Shown: positions 17,549 to 27,228 of the stretch, piece by piece
Layout: each line of letters starts with the position of its first letter
Numbering within the stretch: the first letter of the stretch is position 1
NCBI RefSeq assembly: GCF_964063345.1
Contig: NZ_OZ061318.1
Coordinates: 4,588,001-4,652,000 of the forward strand
Origin: Pseudomonas lini
GTDB lineage: Bacteria; Pseudomonadota; Gammaproteobacteria; Pseudomonadales; Pseudomonadaceae
Direction: 5' to 3'
DNA length: 64,000 nt
Program-made: the position numbers and the translations under genes
Notes under the pieces: model-generated
The model's input: only the letters and a program-made list of their open reading frames with translations
What the model was told of the DNA's origin: nothing
The model's database searches: none

Positions 17549-17803
17549 TCACCATACTTGCCGATATCGAAACGCAACTTGGTAGTCAAAAGCGGTGATA
17601 TCAATTTGATGGTTGAACAGAGATTGAAGCTCCGGCACCCAAGACGCTAAAACATCAAATCCTCCATCATAGATCTCGCTTTCTCCCATCAAACCTAATG
17701 CTTCGATGATTGAACCATCGTCGCCAAGGTCTGCGGAGTACTCCTTTCCTTCCGCTATTTCCGTTTCCTTGTCATACCAATCCAATCTGACTTTCAGTCC
17801 CAT
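17549..17803 (-). CDS. Cloacin/colicin E3-type immunity protein
   Basis: 84 aa, the exact size class of ImmE3 (about 85). It matches that family along its length: MGLKVRLDWYDKETE, then GDDGSIIEALG, FDVLASWVPELQSLFNHQID and the aromatic end YQVAFRYRQVW. In the family this acidic protein binds the C-terminal rRNase domain of the cognate bacteriocin. The ATG lies 7 nt after the toxin stop codon, the standard toxin-immunity arrangement. The reading frame is intact although the toxin gene is interrupted. Confidence 0.9.
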   Translation of the reverse strand: MGLKVRLDWYDKETEIAEGKEYSADLGDDGSIIEALGLMGESEIYDGGFDVLASWVPELQSLFNHQIDITAFDYQVAFRYRQVW

Positions 17804-17810
17804 GCCATCC

Positions 17811-19034
17811 TCACAAGTACTTTTTAATGCTGCGGTTTTTCTTGGGCGGATCTATTTGCTCGCCTGTTGTATGGTCGAACGAGCCTAGATGGCTCCCATC
17901 GCTTGCCCGATAAGCTTCCAGCTCCCCATGCAAAGAGTCCCATTCATAAATTGTTCGACCTTTGGCATCAATCCAACGCTCTCGAAGTCCACCGCCCCCT
18001 TGTCGTGGGGTTTTCTTTTTTGCTTCTTTCAAACCCGAGAAGCCAGTGATTTCCTCTGTTTCAGGTGCAGAGTGATAGTCGTGATCGGGGTTAGGAATTC
18101 GTCTTCCAGCATTACTCACCACAATATAAACCGGCAACACCCCCGAATCCGCCGGAAACACAAGAATGAAATCCTTGTACTCCGGCGGATATACCGGGTT
18201 CACGATGATGTTGTCAGCCGCCTTCGTCGGCGGATAAACCCAAATATGCGGCGCTTGCGGTGCGGCTTCCAGCGCGGGGATGCCGAGGATGTTTGAACCG
18301 TCCTCGGCCGGTGTCCAGATCAGTTCAACACCATCCCCAAGATCAGCCACCTGCTGACTGCCACGCAAGGTGAATTGCGCGACATCGACCATCTCCCAGT
18401 CACGGTTTTTGCCGGTATAGAACCCGTATCCCTTCAGACTGCCGTCAGCCTGTTGCTCGACACGCAGGCGAACGCGAGTGCGGGCCTGTTTAAGGGCGCG
18501 CAGTTGGTCTTCGGTGTAGAGCGAGCTGTCGCCAAGGCTCGACGGTATGACCAGGGCCACCAAACCTGCCAGGGTGGCCGCAGCGGTACTGGCTGCAACT
18601 GCGGGCAGTGCGGCGAACGCTGAGCCGGTCAAAGCAAAGCTGCCGAAACCTGCTGGAATGGCCGTGCCACTGATTTTCTTCAGCGGTACGACGCCACTTT
18701 CATCGGCCTCACGAGCACCAAGCAGAACCAGTTCGCCGTAGTCTTTCAGGCTGTCAGTCGGAACAACGCTGGAGGGATTCGTGTAGTCGATGATTGCATC
18801 GGGCAGTTTGCAGGACTTGGCGAACACGCATCCCACGCGGACAACGTCGTCCTTTTTTGCCGTGACCTGAAGGCTGTCTTCGAAGGCCTGCTGCCTCGCC
18901 AGCATGGCGTCGTAGGCGTTTTACCTGGCGTCGCGCTCGGCCAGTTCGGTGGCCGTCATGTAGCGGTGGGTGACGTGATGCCCGTCGCCTGATGGTGGGT
19001 TTTTAACCCGCGGGATGTCCTTGTTGCCAACCAC
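17811..19034 (-). pseudogene. S-type bacteriocin with colicin E3-type rRNase domain, interrupted by a stop at codon 38
   Basis: Starting at GTG 19034 (AAAGGA 7-8 nt upstream), the frame reads MVGNKDIPRVKNPPSGDG, the usual N terminus of Pseudomonas S-type bacteriocins. It meets TAA at 18921-18923 in RDAR-stop-NAYDAM, then stays open to 17811. A single C-to-T change from CAA (Gln) would explain it. The full product would be 407 aa: a hydrophobic Ala/Gly segment (about 95-140), a pyocin-S domain (WVYPPTKAADNIIVNPVYPP) and a C-terminal E3-like 16S rRNase domain. Catalytic residues are intact: Asp366, His369 and Glu373 in WDSLHGELE, and Arg401. It is shorter than classical S pyocins and lacks a clear receptor-binding domain. 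Internal initiation at ATG 18905 could give a 364-aa product. Confidence 0.85.
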
Positions 19035-19060
19035 TGATTGTCCTTTCGCTCGTCCATCGG

Positions 19061-19080
19061 CAACCCCCGAAAGAGGGTTG
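19061..19080. promoter_or_regulatory. Hairpin upstream of the bacteriocin gene
   Basis: CAACCC/GGGTTG arms around an 8-base loop lie 27 bases before the GTG start, between the bacteriocin and the end of nhaA. It may be part of the leader or operator. No LexA box or clear P-box was found. Confidence 0.35.
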
Positions 19081-19134
19081 CGCGACGTTAACGAACGTGG
19101 CTAATCGTGGCTGTAGGACGAATCCTGAATGTCG

Positions 19135-20343
19135 TTAAGAGTGTTCTTTTTCGCTCAGGAAAACAGGTGCAGTGCTCTTGCGACTCGCCGCCGCCGTCAC
19201 CGCATAACCGATCAATGCCGCCAGTATCGAGCCGGTCAGAATCCCCATTCGATCCATCCCGGCGTATTCACTGCTGCCGGGCACGAAGGCCAGGGAGCCG
19301 ACGAACAGGCTCATGGTGAAACCGATGCCGCAGAGGATCGCCACACCCAGTACCTGGCCCCAGTTGGCGCCTTGGGGCAGGGTAGCGATGCCGATTTTCA
19401 CCGCCAGCCAGGTCAGGCCGAACACGCCGACCATCTTGCCCAGCAGCAGGCCGACGGCGATGCCCATCGGCACGTCGTGAGTGAAGCTTTCGACGGTCAC
19501 GCCGCTCAGTGACAGGCCGGCGTTGGCGAAGGCAAACAGCGGCAGGATGCCGTAGGCCACCCACGGGTGCAGGGCATGTTCCAGGGTCAGCAGCGGCGAA
19601 GGTTCAGCGTTTTTCGTGCGCAGTGGAATGCAGAAGGCCAGCGTCACGCCGGCCAGCGTGGCGTGCACGCCGCTCTTGAGCACGCAGACCCAGAGGATCA
19701 GCCCGATGATCATGTACGGCCCAAGCTTGACCACGCCGAGTCGATTCATCCCGACCAAGGCCGCGATGCAGGCCGCAGCCAACGCGAGGGATAAGGTCGA
19801 CAACGCGCCGGAATAGAAGATCGCGATGATGATGATCGCGCCCAGGTCGTCGATGATCGCCAGGGTCATCAGGAACAGTTTCAGCGATACCGGCACGCGT
19901 TTGCCCAGCAGGGCCAGTACGCCGAGGGCGAAGGCGATGTCGGTGGCGGTCGGAATGGCCCAGCCACCCAAGGCGGACGGGTTGTCGCGATTGAGGAACC
20001 AGTAAATCAGCGCCGGCACCACCATGCCGCCAATCGCCGCCGCGCCGGGCAGGACGATCTGCGATGGTTTCGACAGTTGGCCGTCGAGGACTTCGCGCTT
20101 CACTTCCAGCCCGATCAGCAGGAAGAACAGGGCCATCAGGCCATCGTTGATCCACAGCAGCAGCGGTTTGGCGATTTTCAGCGCGCCGATCTGAGCCACC
20201 ACGGGGGTGTCCAGCAGGCCGCTATAGAGCCACGACAGCGATGAATTGTTTATGATCAGGGCGAGAGCGGCCGCGGCGATCAATAACAGACCGCTGGCAG
20301 CTTCCAACTGAAAGAAACGCGTGAACGTGCTACGCAGAGGCAA
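19135..20343 (-). CDS. nhaA: Na+/H+ antiporter NhaA
   Basis: 402 aa, about twelve membrane segments. NhaA hallmarks: [37 protein letters not shown] and the ion-binding pair of aspartates in [17 protein letters not shown], with VHATLAGV and [13 protein letters not shown] nearer the C terminus. It exports Na+ in exchange for protons in the inner membrane. The start codon is TTG (20341-20343), with GGAGAG 5 nt upstream; no closer ATG is available in a sensible position. Confidence 0.93.
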   Translation of the reverse strand: MPLRSTFTRFFQLEAASGLLLIAAAALALIINNSSLSWLYSGLLDTPVVAQIGALKIAKPLLLWINDGLMALFFLLIGLEVKREVLDGQLSKPSQIVLPGAAAIGGMVVPALIYWFLNRDNPSALGGWAIPTATDIAFALGVLALLGKRVPVSLKLFLMTLAIIDDLGAIIIIAIFYSGALSTLSLALAAACIAALVGMNRLGVVKLGPYMIIGLILWVCVLKSGVHATLAGVTLAFCIPLRTKNAEPSPLLTLEHALHPWVAYGILPLFAFANAGLSLSGVTVESFTHDVPMGIAVGLLLGKMVGVFGLTWLAVKIGIATLPQGANWGQVLGVAILCGIGFTMSLFVGSLAFVPGSSEYAGMDRMGILTGSILAALIGYAVTAAASRKSTAPVFLSEKEHS

Positions 20344-20395
20344 GGTCGCTCTCCATCGATGAATTCAAAAGGTGGCACACCCTAACCCGTACCGT

Positions 20396-20440
20396 TAGTT
20401 GTTAAAACAAAAGTTATATTCTTTTTTGTTATATGTCGTT
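20396..20440. promoter_or_regulatory. AT-rich direct repeat in the nhaA/PLP-enzyme divergent promoter region
   Basis: Two GTTATAT copies (20413-20419 and 20428-20434) are separated by TCTTTTTT-type sequence in an otherwise GC-rich genome. The 250-bp divergent gap must hold promoters for both neighbours. The layout recalls CysB-type activation sites of sulphur genes, which would suit the PLP enzyme, but the match is loose. Confidence 0.3.
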
Positions 20441-20593
20441 ACAACGCGGACGGTCAGCAAAGGCCTGAGCCTAGCAGTTGCCGGACGTATTGGACCTCAG
20501 CTGTATCTGTGCATGATGTAGGTTCTTTCCTAAGCTTGTGGGCTGAGCCTTGCGACAAGGCCGACTCTTGCCTGATTCAACGAGAAAACCATC

Positions 20594-21688
20594 ATGAGCG
20601 ACAACCGACAGTGGGCCCGCGAAGCCATCCGGATCATCGAGGCCGACTTCCAGCGCAGCGCTGATACCCACCTGATCCCCTTGCCTCTGCCGGGGTTGCC
20701 GGGCATCGAGTTGTATTTCAAGGATGAGTCGAGCCATCCCACCGGTAGCCTGAAACATCGGCTGGCGCGCTCGTTGTTCCTCTACGCCCTGTGTAACGGC
20801 TGGCTCAAACCCGGTGCGCCAGTGATCGAAGCCTCCAGCGGTTCGACGGCGATTTCCGAGGCGTACTTCGCCCGCTTGCTGGGGTTGCCGTTCATTGCGG
20901 TGATGCCCGCGACCACGTCCAAGGAAAAGATCGCGCAGATCGCTTTCTACGGTGGCAAGAGTCATTTGGTGGACGATCCGACGCAGATCTACGCCGAGTC
21001 CGAACGCCTGGCTCGCGAACATGACGGGCACTTCATCGACCAGTTCACCTACGCCGAACGCGCCACCGACTGGCGGGCGAACAACAACATCGCCGAATCG
21101 ATCTTCCAGCAGATGCGTTTCGAGCAGCACCCGGAACCGAGCTGGCTGATTTCCAGCCCCGGCACCGGCGGCACCACCGCGACGCTCGGCCGTTACGTGC
21201 GCTATCGCCAGCATTGCACCCGCGTGCTGTGCGCCGATGCGGAGCGTTCGGTGTTCTTCGATTATTACCAGACCGGCGATGCCAGCCTGCGTCTGGATTG
21301 CGGGTCACGGATTGAAGGCATTGGTCGGCCGCGAGTGGAAGCGTCGTTCCTGCCCAAGGTGATCGATGCGATGGTCAAAGTGCCGGATGCGTTGTCGCTG
21401 GCGGCCATGCATTACCTGGCGCAGCATTTGGGGCGACGGGTTGGCGGATCGAGCGGGACCAACCTGATCGGTGCCTTGGTGGCAGCCCAGCAGATGGTGG
21501 CGGCGGGGGAGTCGGGGTCGATCGTGGCGATTCTGTGCGATGGCGGCGAGCGCTATGCCACCACCTATTACGATCAGGCCTGGCTCAAGGCCCAAGGGTA
21601 TGAGTTGAGTGGTTTGCTGGATGCCGTGGCGGCGAGTGTCGAGCGCGGCGAGCCGCTGCCGGCCAGCGTGTTGCGCGCCAATATCTAA
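20594..21688 (+). CDS. PLP-dependent cysteine synthase-family enzyme
   Basis: 364-aa fold-type II PLP enzyme. The Schiff-base lysine lies in [13 protein letters not shown] (about residue 55), the substrate loop is [12 protein letters not shown], and the phosphate-binding loop is [17 protein letters not shown]-terminal [10 protein letters not shown] and [14 protein letters not shown] complete the family pattern. Relatives act as O-acetylserine sulphhydrylases or as cysteine desulphhydrases (Cds1-like). The sequence does not decide which. It is divergent from nhaA behind an AT-rich promoter region. Confidence 0.82.
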   Translation: MSDNRQWAREAIRIIEADFQRSADTHLIPLPLPGLPGIELYFKDESSHPTGSLKHRLARSLFLYALCNGWLKPGAPVIEASSGSTAISEAYFARLLGLPFIAVMPATTSKEKIAQIAFYGGKSHLVDDPTQIYAESERLAREHDGHFIDQFTYAERATDWRANNNIAESIFQQMRFEQHPEPSWLISSPGTGGTTATLGRYVRYRQHCTRVLCADAERSVFFDYYQTGDASLRLDCGSRIEGIGRPRVEASFLPKVIDAMVKVPDALSLAAMHYLAQHLGRRVGGSSGTNLIGALVAAQQMVAAGESGSIVAILCDGGERYATTYYDQAWLKAQGYELSGLLDAVAASVERGEPLPASVLRANI

Positions 21689-21710
21689 GATCTTTCAGAC
21701 GCTGAAGACC

Positions 21711-21806
21711 CTTGTGGGAGCCGGGCTTGCCCGCGATGGCGAATTCACATTCAACAGAAATGTTGACTGATCCACCGCTATCGCGGGCAAGCCCGGCTCC
21801 CACAGG
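21711..21806. repeat. REPIN
   Basis: Inverted REP pair: CTTGTGGGAGCCGGGCTTGC at the left and GCAAGCCCGGCTCCCACAGG at the right, with about 45 bases between. It lies between convergent genes. Confidence 0.9.
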
Positions 21807-21832
21807 TTTTGTGTTATTTCGGTGATTTCGTG

Positions 21833-23446
21833 TCAGGCCTCTAGGCCAAGGATGTCACGGGCCACAGCTTCTGCAATCCGAATCCCGTCGACGCCCGCCG
21901 ACAGAATCCCGCCCGCATAACCCGCGCCTTCACCGGCCGGGAACAAGCCCTTCACGTTCAGACTCTGCATCGACTCGTTACGGGTAATCCGCAGCGGCGA
22001 TGATGTGCGCGTCTCGATCCCGGTCAACACCGCGTCGTGCAGCGAGTAGCCACGAATCTGCTTCTCGAACGCTGGCAAGGCTTCGCGTATCGCTTCGATG
22101 GCGAATGCCGGCAAGGCCAGGGCCAGATCGCCCAAGGCAACGCCCGGTTTGTAGGACGGCTCGACGCTGCCCAATTCGGTCGACGGTTTGCCTGCAATGA
22201 AGTCACCGACCAATTGTGCCGGTGCTTCATAGTTGCTGCCGCCCAACACAAAGGCGTGGGATTCCAGGCGTTCCTGCAACTCGATGCCAGCCAGTGGGCC
22301 ACCTGGATAATCGACTTCCGGGGTGATCCCGACGACGATCCCGGAGTTGGCGTTGCGCTCGTTACGCGAGTACTGGCTCATGCCGTTGGTGACCACGCGG
22401 TTCGGCTCGGAGGTCGCCGCCACTACGGTGCCGCCCGGGCACATGCAGAAGCTGTAGACCGAACGACCGTTGCTGGCGTGGTGCACCAGTTTGTAATCGG
22501 CAGCGCCGAGTTTCGGGTGCCCGGCGTATTTGCCCAGGCGCGCGCGGTCGATCAGCGATTGTGGGTGCTCGATGCGGAAACCCACCGAAAACGGCTTGGC
22601 CTCCATGTACACGCCACGGCCGTGGAGCATGCGGAAGGTGTCCCGCGCGCTGTGGCCGAGGGCCAGAATTACGTGTTTCGAATGGATCTGCTCGCCGCCA
22701 TTGAGCTCGACGCCGACCAGTTGGCCGTCCTCGATCAAGACGTCAGTGACGCGTTGCTGGAAGCGCACTTCGCCGCCCATGGCGCGAATCTGCTCACGCA
22801 TGTTTTCCACAACACCGGTCAGACGGAATGTACCAATGTGCGGTTTGCTGACGTAGAGGATTTCTTCCGGCGCGCCGGCCTTGACGAACTCGTGCAAGAC
22901 TTTGCGACCGATGAATTTCGGGTCCTTGATCTGGCTGTAGAGCTTGCCGTCGGAGAACGTACCCGCGCCGCCTTCACCGAATTGCACGTTGGATTCGGGG
23001 TTGAGCACGCTTTTGCGCCACAGGCCCCAGGTGTCCTTGGTGCGCTGACGCACTTCGGTGCCACGTTCGAGAATGATCGGCTTGAAGCCCATCTGCGCCA
23101 GCAGCAGGCCGGCGAAGATTCCGCATGGGCCGAAACCCACGACGACAGGACGTTGCTCAAGATCAGCCGGCGCCTGGCCGACTACTTTGTAGCTGACATC
23201 CGGCGCCACGTTGACGTTACGGTCATCGGCGAATGTGTGCAGTACCGACGCCTCATCGCGAACGTTGAGGTCGATGGTGTAGATGAAGCACAGTTCGGAG
23301 GACTTTTTGCGCGCATCGTAGCTGCGCTTGAACAAGGTGAAATCGAGCAGGTCATCACTGGCGATGCCCAGGCGCAGCACGATGGCAGGGCGCAGGTCTT
23401 CTTCGGGATGGTCGATCGGCAACTTGAGTTCGGTGATTCGTAACAT
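21833..23446 (-). CDS. NAD(P)/FAD-dependent dehydrogenase (COG2509 type)
   Basis: 537 aa, full length. A ferredoxin-like N-terminal region (1-95) precedes a Rossmann FAD-binding motif, VVVGFGPCGIFAGLLLAQMG. NVQFGEGGAGTFSDGKLYS is the signature of this uncharacterised FAD dehydrogenase family. A second nucleotide segment (HVILALGHSARDTF) and the C-terminal FAD motif GLFPAGEGAGYAGGILSAGVDG follow. It is cytoplasmic, with no signal. Substrate unknown. It is a monocistronic unit convergent with the PLP enzyme. Confidence 0.85.
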   Translation of the reverse strand: MLRITELKLPIDHPEEDLRPAIVLRLGIASDDLLDFTLFKRSYDARKKSSELCFIYTIDLNVRDEASVLHTFADDRNVNVAPDVSYKVVGQAPADLEQRPVVVGFGPCGIFAGLLLAQMGFKPIILERGTEVRQRTKDTWGLWRKSVLNPESNVQFGEGGAGTFSDGKLYSQIKDPKFIGRKVLHEFVKAGAPEEILYVSKPHIGTFRLTGVVENMREQIRAMGGEVRFQQRVTDVLIEDGQLVGVELNGGEQIHSKHVILALGHSARDTFRMLHGRGVYMEAKPFSVGFRIEHPQSLIDRARLGKYAGHPKLGAADYKLVHHASNGRSVYSFCMCPGGTVVAATSEPNRVVTNGMSQYSRNERNANSGIVVGITPEVDYPGGPLAGIELQERLESHAFVLGGSNYEAPAQLVGDFIAGKPSTELGSVEPSYKPGVALGDLALALPAFAIEAIREALPAFEKQIRGYSLHDAVLTGIETRTSSPLRITRNESMQSLNVKGLFPAGEGAGYAGGILSAGVDGIRIAEAVARDILGLEA

Positions 23447-23541
23447 GACGGGATCCGGTTCGCGGGGCGCACAACTGCGCCAAGGCGTGTGAAGCCCGCG
23501 ATTATAAGCCCCAAAGAATGATTCCCGTGAGGCTAAAACGA

Positions 23542-24204
23542 TCAGTCGTTACGCGATCCGCCGAAATACCCACAGCCGCGTTGCACCTGGCCATCGATGC
23601 GCAGCTCGGCGCTCATGTGCTGCACGCTGCCGCTGCTGCTGTCGACGCAGCGTTGCGGCGCGACCCAGAGCTCGATGCGCTGGTTATTGGCTTCGGTGCT
23701 GAGGTTGAAGCGACCATCGCCCAGTTGCTCTTCAACGTACGGCAGGGCCAAGGGTGGCTGACCGGCGCGGTCGATGACCATGCCTTTGCCACTGACTTTG
23801 ACGTTCCATTCAGGACCATGGCCGGCGGCACGCAGTATCAGCAGTTTGAAATTGGGATCGTCGCACGCCGTACCTGAGCGCTCGACGCGGTATAGCTGCC
23901 CCAGATCGAGCCGGCTATCGGCACCATTGGCGATCCGGCCACGTACGTCGGCAAACAACTTGCCCTGATCATCGGCCAGGGTTGCGGCCTCTTGCAGGAC
24001 GCTGGTGCCGCCGGTGTCGTTGACCACATAACTGCGCTGCTCATTACACGGCTGAAACAGTAACTTGCCGTCGGCCGCCGTCAACTGGCCTTGCATACGG
24101 GTCTGGCCCACATGGGAGGCACTTTCGCGCGGGCCATCCAGCAACTGGCAGGCGGCGAACAGCGGAAGCAGGGCAACAAGCACCATGGAACGGGCAACAC
24201 GCAT
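23542..24204 (-). CDS. Envelope lipoprotein, COG3650-like
   Basis: 220 aa. Lipobox LFAAC gives Cys at about residue 19. The mature part contains two related beta-rich modules: MQGQLTAADGKLLFQPCNEQ with LFADVRGRI, and a C-terminal module PEWNVKVSGKGMVIDR ending in four cysteines spread over HMSAELRIDGQVQRGCGYFG and earlier PQRCVD. This fits the COG3650 putative membrane lipoprotein family with META/MliC-like folds. Function unknown. Located upstream of the FAD dehydrogenase with a 95-bp gap. Confidence 0.75.
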   Translation of the reverse strand: MRVARSMVLVALLPLFAACQLLDGPRESASHVGQTRMQGQLTAADGKLLFQPCNEQRSYVVNDTGGTSVLQEAATLADDQGKLFADVRGRIANGADSRLDLGQLYRVERSGTACDDPNFKLLILRAAGHGPEWNVKVSGKGMVIDRAGQPPLALPYVEEQLGDGRFNLSTEANNQRIELWVAPQRCVDSSSGSVQHMSAELRIDGQVQRGCGYFGGSRND

Positions 24205-24338
24205 CTTTTAGTCTCCAGACAAGTGTCGCCACGTTACTCAGGCAAGCCTGTGATCACAAGGCTTGTGTGCAAGGGATTGAGTTGCCAGGTGCGTCACAGC
24301 ATAGTGGCGCACTTGTCCAGGATCGGGCTCCATTTTGC

Positions 24339-25439
24339 ATGAACCAACACCTGTCTATTTTCCCCAAACGTCTGTATGCACTGGATGCACTGCGCGGTAT
24401 CGCGGCATTGGCAGTAGTGTTCTGGCATTGGCAGCACTTCTTTTTTCAAGGGGCGTTACCGGGTCCACTGCAGATTGAACAGCAACCTTTTTACAATGCG
24501 TTCTCATTGTTTTATCGGCACGGTGGCGATGCGGTTGCGTTGTTTTTCAGCCTGTCCGGGTTCATCTTTTTTTGGCTATTCGGTCATGCGGTGGCGCAGC
24601 GGGAGCTGACTGGAAAACAGTTTTTCATCGAGCGTTTCAGCCGTATCTATCCATTGCATCTGGCAACATTCGTCAGCGTTGCGCTGTTGCAGATGGTCTA
24701 CACGCGGTATACGGGAAACGCTTTTGTTTATCCGTTCAACGATCTCTATCACGGCGTGTTGAATGTTCTTCTCGCCCCTGCGTGGGGATTGGAGCAAGGC
24801 TGGTCATTCAACGGCCCGGCTTGGTCCATCTCTATTGAAGCGATGCTGTACGCCGCTTTCTTCCTGCTGTGGCGTTATTCGCCCCATCCAGCATTGATCA
24901 GCGTTTTATCGATCGCTGTGGCCGCTTACCTGTTTCCATCGCACTACAAAATCACCTTGGGAGTGTTCAGTTTTTTCTGCGGTGGCATTGGCTACCTATT
25001 GGTGACGTGGTTGCTGCAACGGGCACCCGCCCGTTGGGCAGGAAGTAGTTTGGCGATAGGTTGTGTAACCGGGTGGTGGCTGTTCGGCGCCGATCAGCCG
25101 TTGATCAAGTTTGCGCTGTTGTTTCCACTGACGATCATGGCCATTGCAGCCTGTCATCAGTTGCTGGAACCGGCCGCCCGGCGCTTGGCTTGGTTGGGCG
25201 ATATCAGCTATGCCTCTTATTTGCTGCACTTCCCCCTGCAAATCATCGCCGCGCTGCTTGCCGATAAATTCTTCCCGGGGCGTAGCGTCTTTTATCAGCC
25301 GTGGACGTTGCTGCTGTTCTTCGCGGTACTGATCGGGACCAGTCTGTTGTGCCATCGCTTGTTCGAACGACCGATGCAGCAGTGGCTGAGACAGTTCGGG
25401 CGCGAGCGCCTGGCGAGCGGCGAAATCGCTCGCCAGTAA
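24339..25439 (+). CDS. Acyltransferase family 3 membrane protein (OafA/YrhL-like)
   Basis: 366 aa, about ten membrane helices. The family N terminus LYALDALRGIAALAVVFWHW carries the conserved Arg and His of acyltransferase-3 proteins, and LFFSLSGFIFFWLFGH supplies the SGF motif. ERFSRIYPLHLATF is the conserved R-x-x-R/YP loop. These enzymes O-acylate sugars of LPS, exopolysaccharide or peptidoglycan at the inner membrane. ATG 24339 is used; an in-frame extension to 24267 precedes the family N terminus. It has no glycan genes around it, so the acceptor is unknown. Confidence 0.82.
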   Translation: MNQHLSIFPKRLYALDALRGIAALAVVFWHWQHFFFQGALPGPLQIEQQPFYNAFSLFYRHGGDAVALFFSLSGFIFFWLFGHAVAQRELTGKQFFIERFSRIYPLHLATFVSVALLQMVYTRYTGNAFVYPFNDLYHGVLNVLLAPAWGLEQGWSFNGPAWSISIEAMLYAAFFLLWRYSPHPALISVLSIAVAAYLFPSHYKITLGVFSFFCGGIGYLLVTWLLQRAPARWAGSSLAIGCVTGWWLFGADQPLIKFALLFPLTIMAIAACHQLLEPAARRLAWLGDISYASYLLHFPLQIIAALLADKFFPGRSVFYQPWTLLLFFAVLIGTSLLCHRLFERPMQQWLRQFGRERLASGEIARQ

Positions 25440-25455
25440 CGTCGCAAAAGGGTGT

Positions 25456-26055
25456 TTAGCCGACGCGGTAAGTCTGGCCGGTCTGTAAGCCTTCTACGCT
25501 TTTGGCGTAGGCCAGCGCCACTTCGGCGGCGGGAACCGGTTTGAAACCACGGAAGTACGGGGCGTAGCTACCCATGGCTTCCACCAGCACGTTCGGGCTG
25601 ACCGAGTTGATGCGCAAGCCACGCGGCAGTTCGATCGCTGCAGCGCGGACGAAGCTGTCGAGGGCGCCGTTGACCAGGGAGGCCGAGCTGCCGGTACGAA
25701 TCGGATCGTGGCTGAGGATGCCGGTGGTGAAGGTGAATGATGCACCGTCATTGGCGAATTCCCGGCCGATCAGCAGCAGGTTGACCTGACCCATCAGCTT
25801 ATCCCGCAAGCCGAGCTCGAAGTCTTGTTCGGTCATGGTCGCCAGCGGCACGAAGTTGACGCTGCCAGCGGCGCAGATCAACGCATCGAAGTTGCCGGTC
25901 TGTTGGAACAATTTGCGGATCGAGGCACTGTCACTGATGTCGACCTGAAACTCACCGCTTTTACGGCCGATACGGATGATTTCGTGGCGCTGGGACAGTT
26001 CATGGTCAATCGCCGAGCCGACGGTGCCAGAGGCGCCAATCAAAAGAATTTTCAT
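25456..26055 (-). CDS. Short-chain dehydrogenase/reductase
   Basis: 199 aa. It begins MKILLIGASGTVGSAI, a TGxxGxxG-like NAD(P) loop, with DISDSASIRKLFQ and ICAAGSVNFVPLATM (NAAG-like). The catalytic Tyr-x-x-x-Lys is absent: the region reads GSSASLVNGALDSFVRAAA, as in several short atypical SDRs. ATG 26055 was chosen; a longer frame to 26385 runs into the LysR gene. It is divergently transcribed from the LysR regulator, which probably controls it. Confidence 0.8.
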   Translation of the reverse strand: MKILLIGASGTVGSAIDHELSQRHEIIRIGRKSGEFQVDISDSASIRKLFQQTGNFDALICAAGSVNFVPLATMTEQDFELGLRDKLMGQVNLLLIGREFANDGASFTFTTGILSHDPIRTGSSASLVNGALDSFVRAAAIELPRGLRINSVSPNVLVEAMGSYAPYFRGFKPVPAAEVALAYAKSVEGLQTGQTYRVG

Positions 26056-26160
26056 CGTGCTGTACCTGAATGGGTTGGATTGAAATTCAAGTTTAGAGTG
26101 GTTTTTTCCATTGATAAGCGTGCTAATAGGCAACCTTTGGTTTTCAAATGGAAACAATCC

Positions 26161-27075
26161 ATGAGCGAGATGGATGACCTGGCGGCGTTTGCGGTGTTGA
26201 TTGAAGCAGGCAGTTTCACCTTGGCAGCCCAGCAATTGGGTTGCAGCAAAGGCCAATTGTCCAAGCGCATCAGCCTGCTGGAGATGCGTTTTTCGGTGGT
26301 GTTGCTGCAACGCACCACTCGACGTTTGAGTCTGACGGCAGCGGGCGCGGCGCTGTTGCCGCAAGCCCAGGCGCTGGTGATTCATGTCGAGCGAGCGCGT
26401 CAGGCCTTGGCGCGATTGAAAGACGACATGGCTGGCCCGGTGCGGATGACGGTTCCGGTGTCATTGGGGGAAAGCTTCTTTGACGGCGCACTGCTGGAGT
26501 TTTCCCGGCAGTACCCCGAGGTGCAGATCGAACTGGAGCTCAACAATCACTACCGCGACCTGTCCCGGGACGGTTTCGACCTGGCGATCCGTTCGGAAGT
26601 GGCCAACGATGAACGCCTGGTCGCCCGACCGCTGTTGGCCTGGCACGAGATGACCTGCGCCAGCCCTGCGTACCTTGAGCGATTCGGTGAACCACTGACG
26701 CCTCAGGCCCTGGCGGAACACCGCTGCCTGCTCAACAGCCATTACAGCGGTCGCGAAGAATGGCTCTATCACCAACAGCACGAGTTACTGCGGGTGCGGG
26801 TGTCGGGGCCGTTCGCCAGCAACCATTACAACCTCTTGAAGAAAGCCGCGCTGGCGGATGCGGGCATTGCGCGTTTGCCGTCCTATTTGTTGCAAGAGGA
26901 ATTGGCTGACGGGCGTTTGAGATGGCTCCTGCGCGATTATCAGACTCGCAGCATGCCGATGTACCTGGTGCACCCGTATCAGGGTGGTTTGCCGAAACGC
27001 ACCCAAGTGCTGGCGGATTATTTGATGGGTTGGTTCAAGCGTAGCGGCGAGGCATTGGATCGGCTTCAACGATAG
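26161..27075 (+). CDS. LysR-family transcriptional regulator
   Basis: 304 aa. An N-terminal winged helix-turn-helix (AFAVLIEAGSFTLAAQQLGC, SKGQLSKRISLLE, LLQRTTRRLSLTAAG) is followed by the LysR substrate domain (PVRMTVPVSLGESFFDG, FDLAIRSEVANDERLVARPL), of the subgroup with short effector pockets. ATG 26161 is preferred; a second ATG lies at 26170. It shares a 105-bp divergent promoter region with the SDR gene, the usual layout for a LysR regulator and its target. Confidence 0.88.
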   Translation: MSEMDDLAAFAVLIEAGSFTLAAQQLGCSKGQLSKRISLLEMRFSVVLLQRTTRRLSLTAAGAALLPQAQALVIHVERARQALARLKDDMAGPVRMTVPVSLGESFFDGALLEFSRQYPEVQIELELNNHYRDLSRDGFDLAIRSEVANDERLVARPLLAWHEMTCASPAYLERFGEPLTPQALAEHRCLLNSHYSGREEWLYHQQHELLRVRVSGPFASNHYNLLKKAALADAGIARLPSYLLQEELADGRLRWLLRDYQTRSMPMYLVHPYQGGLPKRTQVLADYLMGWFKRSGEALDRLQR

Positions 27076-27108
27076 CGTCTCACCACGCAACCCTGTGGGA
27101 GCGGGCTT

Positions 27109-27206
27109 CTGTGGCGAGGGGGCTTGCCCCCGTTCGGCTGCGAAGCAGTCGCAAAGCTTTTGGGGCCGCTTCGCGACCCAACGGGGGCAAGCCCCCTCGC
27201 CACAGA
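27109..27206. repeat. REPIN (GTGGCGAGGGGGCTTGCCCC type)
   Basis: CTGTGGCGAGGGGGCTTGCC and the complement GGCAAGCCCCCTCGCCACAG bound a ~98-bp palindrome with inner GCTGCGAAGCAGTCGC arms. It separates the LysR gene from the end of the bufferin operon, and can terminate both. Confidence 0.88.
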
Positions 27207-27228
27207 AGCTCGCTCACACAGTGGGGCT

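Noticed and set aside
22037..23443. 468-codon plus-strand frame opposite the FAD dehydrogenase
   Set aside because: Antisense shadow; the minus-strand protein has intact FAD motifs and a normal start.
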